Assembly: GCA_017893485.1 (NCBI GenBank)
Contig: JACEHZ010000207.1
Coordinates: 1,178,001 to 1,242,000, forward strand
Reading direction: 5' to 3'
DNA: 64,000 nt
DNA from: Hemerocallis citrina
Taxonomy: Eukaryota; Streptophyta; Magnoliopsida; Asparagales; Asphodelaceae
Shown: in pieces, positions 31,501 to 41,171 of the stretch
Position numbering within the stretch: position 1 is the first letter of the stretch
How the letters are laid out: every line of letters starts with the position of its first letter
The notes under the pieces: model-generated
Told to the model about the DNA's origin: nothing
The model's database searches: none
What the model saw: the letters and a program-made list of their open reading frames with translations, nothing else
Made by a program: the position numbers and the translations under genes

Positions 31501-34317
31501 CATTACAACATTCGACAGCCACTCGGGATAATTCACCTCCTGGATGAACTTGGCCTTCAGCAGCTTATCCACTTCCTCCTTGATTGCCTGCTGTCGCTCG
31601 GGAGCGAACTTTCGCCTCTTCTGCTGAACCGGTTTGCACCCCGGCTCGACGCTTAGGCGGTGGACGAGCAAGTCTTCGGAGATGCCGGGCATATCCGCGG
31701 CCGACCAAGCAAATAGGTCGCGGTTATCCCGGATGCATCTCACCAGGTCGGAGAATAGCACGGTCGGCAAGGACTTGCTGACGAGGAATTTTCGGCTCGG
31801 GTCCTCGTCGGAGAAGAGTACTTCTTCTAACTCGTCCGCTGGCTTGGACGTTGGGCGAGCCTTCGGCTCGGGGATCTCGAGTGTCTCGAGCGAAAGCACT
31901 GGTCCCCCGGTGGAAGTCATGTAGCACTTCCGAGCTGTTTCCTGGCTTCCCCTGACTTCCCCTACCCCCGAACGAGTGGGGAACTTCATCTTCAAGTGGT
32001 ATGCCGAGGGGACAGCCTCAAGAGCGGCTAGGCCGGGGCGGCCTAGGATAACATTATATGCTGCCGGGACGTCGACAACCATGAAGTCCATCGGCTCCGT
32101 CCGGGTAGTAGGGGTGCTTCCCGCAGTAACGTCTAGGGTTATCACCCCTTCGACGGTTACCGGGACCCCCGTGAACCCGTGTAGAGTGTATCCGGCTGGC
32201 TTGAGACGGTCTCGGGACAGCTGGAGGCCCTGGAAGGCCGAGAGGAATAGGATGTTGACCGAACTCCCGTTGTCAACCAAAATCCTCTGCACCTTGAAGT
32301 TGGCCATGCGGAGGTCGATGATGAGGGCATCACAGTGAGGGGTTCGGACTCCTTCGAGATCGGCGTCGGAGAAGGATACGGGCACACCGAAGCCCTTGGG
32401 AGGAGGAGCACTGTGGACCGAGTTTACCTCTCGGACGAAGGCTTTCCGAGACGTATTAGAGGAGCCGCCCATGGGGCCCCCGTGGATCATATGCAGAACC
32501 CTTTCTTCTTCGAACTCAGGTGTTACTTCGCGCCGCTCAGAGCGCTTGTTAGCCCCCCGAGGGGGAGGAGAGTTCTGATCTGTCCGATCGTTAGCCTTCA
32601 CGAACTTCGCCAACTGCCCCCTTCGGATGAGGGCTTCGATCTCATCTCTCAAAGCCCGACAGTCATTCGTCTCGTGCCCGTGGTCTCGGTGATACCGACA
32701 CCACTTGTCTTTGTCCCTTCTCTTCGCCGGTTTGTGCATCCTCGGGGCTGGAGGGAGGACCCCCTCCTTCTCTACCTCCATGAGGATAGTGGAGACATTA
32801 GTTGTGAGGGGCGTGAATTTCTCGAACCTGGGGGGAGGACGACGCTGGCCGCCTCCGTCCTTCATTGTCTTCTTGGCCCCCTCTTCCTCCGTTGCCTTCC
32901 TCTTCGAGCCAGAGGAGGGTCCTCCGAAGTTTGGGAGGGACTCAGCCTCCTCGGCTCGGATGTATTTCTCGCACCTCAGTAGGAGGTCGGCGAAGTTGGT
33001 AGGCGGCTTCTTTGCTAGGGACGAGCGGAGGTTGGAGTTGAGGACGTTCGACTGGAACGCCACTGTCGCCACGGATTGGTCTAAGGAGGCGATCGACCTG
33101 ACTTCTGCAGTGAACCTCTTCACATAGTCCCGCAGCTTCTCTCCCCTTTCTTGCCGGAGGTTCAGAAGGGAGAGACTCGTCTTCTCGGCCCGTCGGCTGC
33201 TGACAAAGTGAGTTATGAACAGTGTCTCAAACTGCTCAAATGAAAAGATGGAGGCGGGGGCAAGCCTGGAATACCATTCCCGAGCCGAACCCCGAAGGGT
33301 GGCCGGGAAGGTCCTGCAGAGTATGGCGTCGGAGACTTGGTGGATCAGCATCAGTGTCTTAAAACTCTCGACGTGATCTACTGGGTCGGACTCGCCTGAG
33401 TACGTTTCAAACTGCGGAGGTTTGAAACCCCTCGGTATGCGAGCTTCCATGATTGTCCGAGAGAAGGGCGGTCTGTTCGGGCGAACAGTCCCTGCTCTGG
33501 ACTCCTCTTCTCGGTCCATACGGACAATGCGCCTCTCCACCCCATGGAGGCGGCGGTCAAAGGCATCGTCTCCTCGCCGGTAACCGTATGACTCTTCGGA
33601 CTCTTCCTCATAAGAGGGAGAGCGTGGACTTCGGCGCCGGTACCCCTCGGATCGGCGGGGACTGTACTGTTGCTGACGACTGGGAGCCTGGAGAGGACTT
33701 CGTGACCGGCGGTGAGGACTGGGAATCCGAGGGGGTGTTGGGATCCTCGGGGGGTTTTGGTTGTTGGCACGGGCGTTCAGGGCCTGCAGTACGGTCTCCT
33801 GAAACTGGAGGAACTCGGCGCGGCTGATAGGTACCTCATGGTCCCTCGGACGACGCCGATCCTCGGGGGAACGCAGCCTCCTCCTTCGGTGTTCGGGAGA
33901 TGCCGCTCGGCCTCTCCGGTACGGAGATCTCCGCCTGTCTCGGCGACGAGGTGACCGCTCACCCTGACGCTGTCGGGAGGTTCCCGCTCGGGCCCGCCTC
34001 TCGTCAAGGTGCGTGCGGAGGTCGTTCTCCTTCTGGCGGTTCTGGAGCGTGAAGCCGAGGTCGGGGTTATGAGAGGCCATCGAGTCCGAGGACCCGTTAC
34101 GGACCGAGACATGGTCCTGGATGGGCTGCTTCAGCTTCTGGCCGTTGGGACCGGCGGGACCATTGTTGGGTTGTTGCTGAGGATGAGGAGGCTGGACCGG
34201 TTGGGCCGGCGGAGGAAGCCCAGATTGGGGAATTGGATTGACGGGGGTATCCTCCGTAGGGTCGGCGGGGTTGGCCGCCCGGTTGGATCCTCTGGATCTG
34301 TTCTTCTTCGGAGGCAT
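28585..34317 (-). CDS. Gag-Pol polyprotein of Tat-lineage Ty3/gypsy element A, intact
   Basis: 1910 residues without interruption. The start MPPKKNRSRG at 34317 lies just inside the primer site; an upstream in-frame ATG (34527) is in the LTR and is rejected. Order with rough residues: gag (about 280-460, WYSRLAPASIFSFEQFETLF), zinc-binding CRYHRDHGHETNDC (540), aspartic protease VDNGSSVNILF (680), reverse transcriptase with YVDD (1048), a first RNase H, then a second RNase H (1325, WTVFVDGSS, HSDSQLVVNQ, NSQADALSKLA). Last is integrase with the HHCC end CGSCQKHSS (1595) and the DDE core DLIGPF (1630), TDNGTQF (1687) and NGQAEN (1725). Two RNase H domains mark plant Tat elements. The product copies the element RNA to DNA and inserts it. 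All active-site residues seen are intact. Confidence 0.95.
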   Translation of the reverse strand: MPPKKNRSRGSNRAANPADPTEDTPVNPIPQSGLPPPAQPVQPPHPQQQPNNGPAGPNGQKLKQPIQDHVSVRNGSSDSMASHNPDLGFTLQNRQKENDLRTHLDERRARAGTSRQRQGERSPRRRDRRRSPYRRGRAASPEHRRRRLRSPEDRRRPRDHEVPISRAEFLQFQETVLQALNARANNQNPPRIPTPPRIPSPHRRSRSPLQAPSRQQQYSPRRSEGYRRRSPRSPSYEEESEESYGYRRGDDAFDRRLHGVERRIVRMDREEESRAGTVRPNRPPFSRTIMEARIPRGFKPPQFETYSGESDPVDHVESFKTLMLIHQVSDAILCRTFPATLRGSAREWYSRLAPASIFSFEQFETLFITHFVSSRRAEKTSLSLLNLRQERGEKLRDYVKRFTAEVRSIASLDQSVATVAFQSNVLNSNLRSSLAKKPPTNFADLLLRCEKYIRAEEAESLPNFGGPSSGSKRKATEEEGAKKTMKDGGGQRRPPPRFEKFTPLTTNVSTILMEVEKEGVLPPAPRMHKPAKRRDKDKWCRYHRDHGHETNDCRALRDEIEALIRRGQLAKFVKANDRTDQNSPPPRGANKRSERREVTPEFEEERVLHMIHGGPMGGSSNTSRKAFVREVNSVHSAPPPKGFGVPVSFSDADLEGVRTPHCDALIIDLRMANFKVQRILVDNGSSVNILFLSAFQGLQLSRDRLKPAGYTLHGFTGVPVTVEGVITLDVTAGSTPTTRTEPMDFMVVDVPAAYNVILGRPGLAALEAVPSAYHLKMKFPTRSGVGEVRGSQETARKCYMTSTGGPVLSLETLEIPEPKARPTSKPADELEEVLFSDEDPSRKFLVSKSLPTVLFSDLVRCIRDNRDLFAWSAADMPGISEDLLVHRLSVEPGCKPVQQKRRKFAPERQQAIKEEVDKLLKAKFIQEVNYPEWLSNVVMVKKSNGSWRICIDFTDLNKACPKDPFPLPNIDTLIDATSGHELLSFMDAFSGYNQIRMFPPDIPKTSFVTDQGLYCYRVMPFGLKNAGATYQRLVNKVFQHQIGRNMEVYVDDMLVKSIRGTDHVADLQEAFGVLRKYNMRLNPNKCAFGVSSGKFLGFMVSQRGIEANPEKIKAILDMAPPRNVKEVQKLTGRLAAIGRLLSKSGEKCLPFFKALRGAKGFEWGEAQQASFDQLKAYLVNPPLLSKPVPGEPLFLYLAASEQSLSAVLVREEDRTQRPIYYVSKVLRDAELRYPRIEKIAYALVMAARKLRPYFQSHSVIVLTDQPLKQILHKPETSGRLMKWSVELSQHDITYQPRTAIKAQALADFIVETTIPEVGHVPNGPPIWTVFVDGSSCSEGSGAGIILNGPDNFVLQYAIRLNFKASNNEAEYEALIAGLGLARSAGAQRLRVHSDSQLVVNQVLGEYEARDERMAKYLAKVRGLMGRFEEAIIQRVPREENSQADALSKLASSSLQGLEQAVLIEVLSKPSIEDETPSSMETLPVALQDNWMKPLVEFLRDGVLPQDPKEARRVRTRAERYVLIEGILYKRSFSQIDGRPYLRCLSPGQAEYALQELHEGIGGAHSRFRSLARKALNYGYFWPTLLQDAERHVRQCGSCQKHSSIRRLPQANLTSLSSPIPFAMWGMDLIGPFPPAPGQLRFLVVAIDYFSKWVEAEPLATITENKVVQFFWKNIICRFGVPRVLVTDNGTQFTGSAFRTLCDDLVIQQRFSSVSHPQSNGQAENANKQILAGLKKRLDRCSKGQWVDQLPNVLWNYRTSKRTPTGESPFSLTYGAEAVIPLEVGIPSPRLIAYDEAQNARELRGNLDLIDELRERASIRQQNYRRRVELAYNKKVRPANLEQGDLVLRKLAISLPSQKGKLAPNWKGPYRVTKVVRPGAYRLEDMDGRELLRTWNADHLLKYQESAPAPL

Positions 34318-34365
34318 GGCGATGGAAGGCGAGGAAGGAGAAGCTGAGGTCGTTCGTGTGGTGGT

Positions 34366-34383
34366 TTCCCACAGATGGCGCCA
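34366..34383 (-). other. primer binding site of element A
   Basis: On minus, TGGCGCCATCTGTGGGAA starts 3 bp after the 5' LTR. The same 18-mer, with C for T at one position, is at 52885-52902 (E2) and 54986-55003 (B). I cannot name the tRNA with certainty. Confidence 0.8.
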
Positions 34384-34386
34384 ATC

Positions 34387-34977
34387 TGTTACCGCTGATT
34401 TCGGTGTGGGGGTAAACAGATAGAATTTGTGAGTCCGGGAAACACCTGAACGATTGACTCGGCCTTCTTGCTCCTGGCACAACCTGCAAGGAAGTGCGAA
34501 ACACCGGGGTTGATTCCGGCGACGCACCCTCCGACGCTCTTGTCAGTAATCAGGAAAAGATTAAGAAAGAGCTTAAGTGGTGAAAGAGTGATTAACCTGG
34601 TCTCGGTGGTAGAGGGGTTGTATTTATAGTCGCCTTTGGAACCATTTGGGGCCTAATTTCCTGCCTAACAAATAGGAGAAAAATCCTCCTATTCTGTTTT
34701 GGGAAGTTAGGCCTTGATTCCCTGGTGAGAGCTAATCAGGTTTATTGATTTGACCAAATCAGTGGCCTGATTCTCTTCTTGGCGGATTGGGCTTGTATCG
34801 GGTCGGGACCCGTACCCAATTGAAGTGGATCTATTCGCGGGTGGTTGGTTCTGTGAGAAGGAGGCCCCATACCCGTTTTGGATCCATCTGTATGTGAAAT
34901 TACCTTTTTACCCCCGTGCTTCAGGATTCGTGCTCGATCTGGACGGTCCCGATTTAACCCCAATTTTAGCCATATCA
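34387..34977 (-). repeat. 5' LTR (LTR3) of element A
   Basis: 591 bp. The TATA box read on minus (CTATAAATAC, 34620-34629) should start the genomic RNA. It is flanked on the host side by the GGTAG duplication. Confidence 0.95.
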
Positions 34978-34982
34978 GGTAG

Positions 34983-35952
34983 AATGTTCTTATAATAGTC
35001 AAAATAATGTAACATGTATGAAAATGGTTTTAAAATGCAATTATAGTAGAGAAATATGGAAATAGTCTCACTGGTATACATTTTTTGGGTATAAAGAATT
35101 TTATAAAGAAGTTTTGATAAGAGACAACACTTTATTTGAAAATTGATACTATGAGTTCTTTAATACAATTTGGGAGAAAATTTTGTTACATATCAAAAAT
35201 AAGAGTTTTTAATTGTTGTTATACTGTATTTTTAAAGAATATATTTTGGAAGGGGTTTTTAATTGAAAGATACATATTTATTGAGAAATTGAAATTTTGT
35301 AAAAGAATTCTTCAAACAGACATAAAGTAAATTCATTTCACTTCCTCTTCATAACAGAGAGTGAGTTTGGGCATACTGGTTATCAGTGTAGGTTAGGGCG
35401 CTGTGAACAGTGCTTGTGGTCTCGGGTTCGAGTCTTGAAGAGGCTCTATTTTTATTGAATTTTGATTTTTCCCGAAATGCAGTACAGTGCATACATTAAG
35501 TATTTGAACGAAATTATATAGCTAGCCACTGTTGAGCTTTCTGGTCTTCGGGTACGCTTTGCGTTTGTTACTGTAGCAGGGCGAAGGTCAGGGGTTCGAA
35601 TCCTAGCCTGGCCATTTTAATGCATTTTCGATTTTTGGTATATTTATGAGTTTTAAGCGCAATAAAAAATCAGGAAAAAATTCTAATATTCATCTAAAAT
35701 TATTTAGACTTTATAAAAAATATTCCTACAATATTGTGACATATTTTATGAGAATTAGAAGTGTTTTAAATTAAAACAATAGGATGAAGAACTTGATAAT
35801 TCTTAAAATGTGACTCTTGTATAATTAAAGAAAGATGAAGTTTTGAAATGCAATTAGAATTCTCTTTACGAGATGTTATAGTAATTGATTGAGAATATTT
35901 GAATTGCACACAATGTTCTAAGTGATTAAATTGATAAAGAAGTGTAAGTGAG
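34983..35952 (+). other. segment of solo LTR F with two B-box-like motifs
   Basis: AT-rich, no coding region. GGTTCGAGTC (35425-35434) and a perfect RNA polymerase III B box GGTTCGAATCC (35593-35603) lie in GC-richer islands of about 80 bp. The second looks like the 3' half of a tRNA (ending tagcctggcca), but the T-stem pairs poorly, so neither is called a tRNA gene. Confidence 0.5.
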
Positions 35953-36526
35953 TGTTGCTGTTATTTTGGTGTGGGAGCAAACAGATGAATTTGTGAATTT
36001 TTTGGAAACAGTAAAAGCAAACCTGTTGACTTTCACTGGAGTTTTGACTGGTTTCTTGCCGCTGCCGTTAACCTGCAAAAAGTGCGATACACTAGGATGG
36101 ATCCCGGCGATGCATCCTCCGACGCTCTTGTCAGTAATCAGGAAGAATATGAAAGAGCTTTATGTGAAAAAAAATTGATTACCTTGTTATGGTGGGGGAG
36201 AGGGGTTTTTATAGTCGCCTTAGGGATCCGTTTCGAGATTAGAACGAATCTCTACTTCCCGGTGTGGATGGATAGAAGTGGTTAAAACCATCTCTTAGGG
36301 ATAATTATGAATCTGAATTCTTCTTTATCCTTCTAAACTGGTTTGTAATGGGTTGGGACCCGTACCATGTAGGACAGATTCGTTTATGGTTTATTGGGCT
36401 TTGAAGAAAGACCCAGTTCCCATTTCAGACCTGTTTGTAAGTGAAATAACCATTTTACCCCTAAGAGTTTTAAGATTCGTGTCCAATTTGAATGGTCCCG
36501 ATTTAATCCAATTTTTAGCCATATCA
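35953..36526 (-). repeat. 3' LTR of element B
   Basis: 574 bp, TGTTGCTGTTATTT...CCATATCA. A TATA box on minus is at about 36205-36214. The ends and several internal words (gacgctcttgtcagtaatc, atagtcgcctt) are shared with the A LTR, so the two families are related. Confidence 0.9.
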
Positions 36527-37329
36527 CAAGCCCCCCACTCCTGAAGACTAAGTTTAACAACCTTTGAGGAGTAGTTTGTTATTCTAATGTCGTACGAGAT
36601 TTTATCGGTGTTCTCGGGGGAGTTGGATCTTACTCGAGGTGTAACGGTGTTATTCTGAGCTTGTAAAACACCCAAAATTATTCTTAGATTTTTCTGGATT
36701 TTTTCCAATTTTTAATCATTTTTTTAATTTTTTTTCAATTTCTGAATTAAATAGTTAATTATCGAAAAATTTAATTAATTATTCTAATTTAGTAATTATT
36801 ATTTTCAAAATTTAAAATTATTTTACCGAATTAACAATTATTTTTAGAATTTTTTAATTATTTTTTTCGATTTTAAAATAAAATTTCGGATTTTTTAAAT
36901 AATTAAATAACTTAATTAAAATTTACCTGTACACGTGGCACAATCCTGCGTGTTGATCAAGATCAGGGAGCGCGCATCGAAAGGGGACAAAATTTTCTCC
37001 ATTTTTCGTTCGGGACCAGTTCGACACTTGAGGCGAACGGGCACGGTCAATGGGGCCCGTTGACCCCCTCCCCCTCCCTCCCCCTTTTTTCTTTCTTCTT
37101 CTCGCCTTCGTCTGCTTCTTTCCTCTCTTTTCATTCTCGCCATCCTCCACCTTCGCCTTCAACCCTTCTTCGACCTCGTCTTCGTCTTCCTACGTCGCCA
37201 ACTTCGACGAGGCGTGGAGTTGTTCGGCTTATGGCGGCGAGGAGTTCGTGAAGGGTTCGTCGAGGCGATGTGGAGACGAGTGGGAGGAGCTCGGTTGTGG
37301 CTTTGGGCTCGACGTATGGGGAATGGATG

Positions 37330-38060
37330 TGGGAGAAGTTGATGGCATGGTGAGCTCGTGAAGGAGGTGGCTTCGATGGGGTGTTTGAAGCTCGACAGGG
37401 GCTTGGAGTTGGGAAATCTCGGTGAACGAGGCGAGGTCGGCGAATGAGCTAGGGGACGTTCGGCGGCGCTTAGAGGTGGACGAGCTCGGCGAACGAGGCG
37501 AGGGAGTTGGGCAAGCTCGGCGAATGGAAGACGAGTTCGGATCTCAGTTTTGGAGGTGTTGGGTTCGACGAAGCTCGTGAAGGGGAGCTCGACAGTGGAC
37601 TCGTCGAGCGACTTCGTAGAGGAGGGAGTTCGGCGAAGCTTGGAGTTGGGCGAGCTCGGCGAACGAGGGGACGTTCAGTGACGGAGCTCTTCGATGTGGG
37701 GGCTTGACAGTTGAGATGTTTGGTGAGCACGGCGAACGAGGCGAGGAGGTCGGTGCTCGACGATGGAGATGCGTGAGCTCAACAGTGGTGCTTCGACGAA
37801 GGTGGCGAGGCCATGGCGGAGCTCGGTTGCCACTCGAGTTCGGTGAGGGTGAGGGTGTCGTCGAACTCGGTGGGAGTTGGAGCTCGAAGGTGACGGGTTC
37901 GGAGCTTGGTAAGGAGCAGAGGTTGAAGACGAGCTTGAGGTGGAGCTCGGCAAACGAGGCAAGGGACATTCGGCGACGCCTTGCAGAGGTTGGCAAGCTC
38001 GTCGATGGAGGGGGAAGCTCGGCGACGAATTGTTCGACGAGTTCAGTGATGGGCGAGCTC
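37330..38060. repeat. degenerate GAGCTCGGCGAACGAGG repeats in B
   Basis: The word gagctcggcgaacgaggcgagg and close variants recur irregularly (for example near 37478, 37518, 37646 and 37728), mixed with gttcgacga. Long frames on both strands follow from the low stop content of the repeat and are not considered genes. 36543-37330 is AT-rich and then C-rich, with nothing else recognised. Confidence 0.6.
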
Positions 38061-38389
38061 GAGCTTTGCGGAGTTTGCAGTCGAAGGGGCTTGACTGTGG
38101 GGGGAGCTCGGGGTGACGGAGCTCCGTAATGGCGAACATGGAGGCTGGTGAAGTTGGGTTTTGCACGGGGGAGACACAGTTTGGAGGTTGAAGGAGCTCT
38201 TGTGGAGCTTTTGGCAGGAAAAGCTGAAGGAGAAGTAGAGTAGGGGTAGCGAGTTTGCATCCATAACGGATCCGACCCATTAACTCGTTAATTCTTTTTC
38301 CTTTTTGTTTGTTTGACGGATCCGAGCCGCAGATCTTGTTTGAGTGCGGATTGCAAGAAGGGGTTTTTTTTCTCATTTTTTGTTCGGCT

Positions 38390-38680
38390 CCGCATTTGTT
38401 CGGCGCGTGCTGGTGATCGTGGCGAATGATAGGTGAGCGACACGTGGCTCTTAAGTCGTTGATTGGTCAACAGTGTTTTGCCCATTTTCATTCGAAAACA
38501 CGTATGTTCGGTGCGTGCTGGCGAACGTGGTGAACGTGGCGAACGATAGGCGAGCGACACATGGCTCTTAAGCCGTTGACTGGTCAACAGTTTTGTGCCC
38601 ATTTTTTGTTCGGAAACACGTATGTTCGGCGCGTGCTTGCAAACGTGGAGAACGTGGCGAACGATAGGCACTGTCTAGTG
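38390..38680. repeat. about 125-bp tandem repeat in B
   Basis: Two and a half copies with the shared words gttcggcgcgtgctgg, gaacgtggcgaacgatagg, gagcgacac and ggctcttaag.gttga.tggtcaacag. Confidence 0.75.
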
Positions 38681-38689
38681 AATGGTTGA

Positions 38690-39475
38690 GATGAGCTTTG
38701 TATGACTCTTGGGAAGATCCATTCTTGGAGGCAAGTTTGAGGAGAAACTCTAGGGGAGAGTTGAGCTTCGAACTGATTGAGAAGTGGTCCGCTTTGGAGA
38801 TGAGCGGAGCGAAGAGCTTCACCAGGCTCTAGGAGAGAGTCGTTTGGGAGACAAGTTTGAGGAGCGGCTCTAGGGGAGAGTTGTGCTCCGAAATCATTGA
38901 GAAGGGGTCCGCTTTGGAGGTGAGTGGAGTGAAGAGCTTCACCAGGCTCTAGGAGAGAGCCGTTTGGGGGACGAGTTTGAGGAGCAATTCTGGGTGAGAG
39001 TTTTAGCTCTGAACTTGTTGAGAAGAGGTCTGCCCTGGAGGCGCGCGAAGTGGAGAGCCTGGCTCTAGGAGAGAGCCGTTTGGGAGACAAGTTTGAGGAC
39101 CAAATCTAGGGGAGAGTTTTAGGTCTGAACTTGTTGAGAAGATGTCCGCCCTGGAGGCGAGCAGAGCGGAGAGCCTGGCTCTAGGAGAGAGCCATTTGGG
39201 AGACAAGTTTGAGGAGCAACTCTAGGGGAGAGTTTTAGCTCTGAACTTGTTGAGAAGAGGTTCAACAGTTGTGGAAGCAATTCCGAATGGTGAGCTGCCC
39301 CGCACTTGCTTGTTTGCAAGCGGCTAAAGCAATGTCGAACCAAGTGTTGGACTCCGAACTTGTTGTTAAGAGAGTTAACGAGTTGTAAGAGCAACTCCGA
39401 ATAGTGAGCTGCCCCGCACTTGTTTGTTTGCAAGCAGCTAAGGCAACGTCGAACCAAGTGTTGGACTCCAAACTC
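38690..39475. repeat. about 115-120-bp tandem repeats in B (two related families)
   Basis: From 38690 to 39255 there are four to five units containing ggctctaggagagagccgtttgggagacaagtttgagg. From 39255 to 39475 there are two units containing gagctgccccgcacttg and gtgttggactcc. The second family shares gagcaattccgaa and gtgttggactccgaac with the 110-bp repeat of A, which shows a common origin. Confidence 0.8.
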
Positions 39476-39715
39476 GTCTTTTGAGCTTAGTAAGTTGTAG
39501 GAGCAGCTCTGTAGGACAAGCTGAGCTCCGAACTTATCGTTTGATGAGTCGTAGACGTGACACAGAGAGACAGAAGTGAGGCAAGTGCAATAATTTTCAA
39601 TAGAAAAAAGCTGAGTTTTATTGAGATGAACTAAGTGGTCGCTTCAATTAGGCGAGCCATTATTACATGCTTCTTGGCCATGTTACAAGCATCGGCCTTA
39701 TTGAAAACTGTAAAC

Positions 39716-41171
39716 CTACTTCTACGATAGGGTGAGGGCCTCTTGGGAGGAGTTTGGTTCTCCCCCTATTGGACCACCATGGATAAGGGGGAGGACGACC
39801 TTAGGTTCGGAATCTTGGAACTCGGTGGACCTTTCTGTTCGCTTGTAGGCTCTTCGGGGTGGAGGATCGGCCCCGTCTCTTCGGATGAACTTGGTCAGGT
39901 GTCCCCGCTATATGAGTTCTTCGATCTCCTCTTTAAGAACCCAAAAATCATTCATGTCATGGCCTTGGTCCCTGTGAAAGCGGCACCACTTATCCCTGTT
40001 TCTTTTCTTGCCAGGAGTATTCATTCTAGGGGGAGCGCGAAGTAGCCCCTCATTGTCCACCTCCATAAGAACTGCTGATATACTAGCATTGAGGGGGGTG
40101 AACTTCTCAAAACGAGGAGCTGGGCGGCGTTGGCTATTTTTGTCCCTCTGGAATTTCTGGGACCCTTCTTCGCTCATATTCCTCCATTTGTTCCCGGAAG
40201 ATGGTTCCTCAAGACTGGGGGGGTTGAGAGCCTCTTCCACTCGGATGTACTTCTCTCTCCTAAGCAGGAGTTCTGAGAAGTCTCGAGGAGGCTTCTTGGC
40301 AAGGGACGCCTTGAGGTCGGCGTTAGTGACGTTGAGGGAGGCAATAGACCGGGCTTCGGCGGTGAAGCGCTGAACGTAATCTCTTAGGCGTTCACCCTTT
40401 CTTTGGTTGAGGGTCACCAAAGATACACTTATTTTCTCGGCCCGGCGGCTACTTATGAAATGAGTTAGGAAGAGCCCTTCGAACTGATCGAACGAGAAGA
40501 TGGAGGCCGGGGCGAGTCGAGAGTACCATTCTCTTGCAGGCCCCTTCAGCGTGGCAGGGAAGGTTTTGCAAAGGAGTGCATCCGTCGCCTGGCCGATCAT
40601 CTTGAGAGTTTTAAAACTTTCGATGTGGTCGACAAGGTCCGACTCCCCGTTGTATGACTCAAGGTTAGGGGGCTTGAAGTTTTTCGGGACCGGGGCTTCC
40701 ATGATGGCTTGGGAGAACGGGGACCTGCTCAGACGGTAATTCCTCGCCCGTTGTTCCTCTTCTCTGTCAAGTCGGCCAAGGCGCCTTTCCATCTCGTGGA
40801 GATGGTGATAGACCGAGTCTTCCCTTCGGTCATATCTCGCCGAGCCCCTAGACTCTTTCCCATGCGAAAAGGGACAAGGAGTGCGGTGGTGATGGCTTGG
40901 GGCAGGTTGAGGACTAGGTGCCCGTTGCTCGTGGTTGGGAGCAACATTGAGGACCCGCAGAACAGCTTCTTGAAAATCCTGGAACTCCGCCTTTGTGACT
41001 GGTGCCTCTCCTGCTTGGCGATCTCTATGTGTGGCTCGGTTTACTGGAGTATGACTTCTCTGCCGATAACGTTGAAGGGACTCTCTTCGCCTCCTCAAGG
41101 GAGGGGATCTTCTGGCCCTCGGTCTGCTGGGGATCCGGATTCTTGATACCCCTGGGTACTTAGGTTGATGG
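39716..41171 (-). pseudogene. gag of element B, C-terminal part with premature stop
   Basis: On minus the frame from about 41098 has gag core words TFPATLKGPAREWYSRLAP, SFDQFEGLFLTHFISS and the zinc-binding CRFHRDQGHDMNDF, in which the last Cys is Phe. A TAG at 39906-39908 replaces CAG (Gln). Past it the reading continues through TKFIRR to IHGGPIGGEPNSS, the start of protease in relatives, and ends at a second stop near 39719. No protease core follows. The N-terminus is on the far side of solo LTR C (54622-54936). An AATAAA on minus lies at about 39618. Confidence 0.85.

Larger units (their letters stand above)
19388..34977 (-). mobile_element. Intact Tat-lineage Ty3/gypsy retrotransposon A with antisense gene
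   Basis: 15.6 kb, bounded by GGTAG target-site duplications (19383-19387 and 34978-34982). On minus: 5' LTR (34977-34387), primer site, full gag-pol (34317-28585), a 110-bp tandem repeat (28438-27888), a plus-strand antisense gene (21896-27460), a 3' non-coding region, polypurine tract and 3' LTR. The 3' side carries an extra LTR, so three LTRs are present. The LTRs are almost identical by eye and gag-pol has no stop, so the insertion is recent and may be autonomous. A dual RNase H and an antisense Transposase_28-like ORF are hallmarks of plant Tat/Retand elements. It is inserted in solo LTR F. Confidence 0.92.

Noticed and set aside
28855..34347. many plus-strand frames opposite gag-pol of A
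   Set aside because: Shadow frames of the intact 1910-residue polyprotein; none has splice sites, promoter or domain.
35400..35620. tRNA genes
   Set aside because: B-box motifs are present but T-stems do not pair and no complete cloverleaf can be drawn.
37544..38376. 200-plus codon frames on minus in element B
   Set aside because: They come from gagctcggcgaacgagg-type repeats; codon content is repeat-driven and no retroviral or aORF motif is seen.
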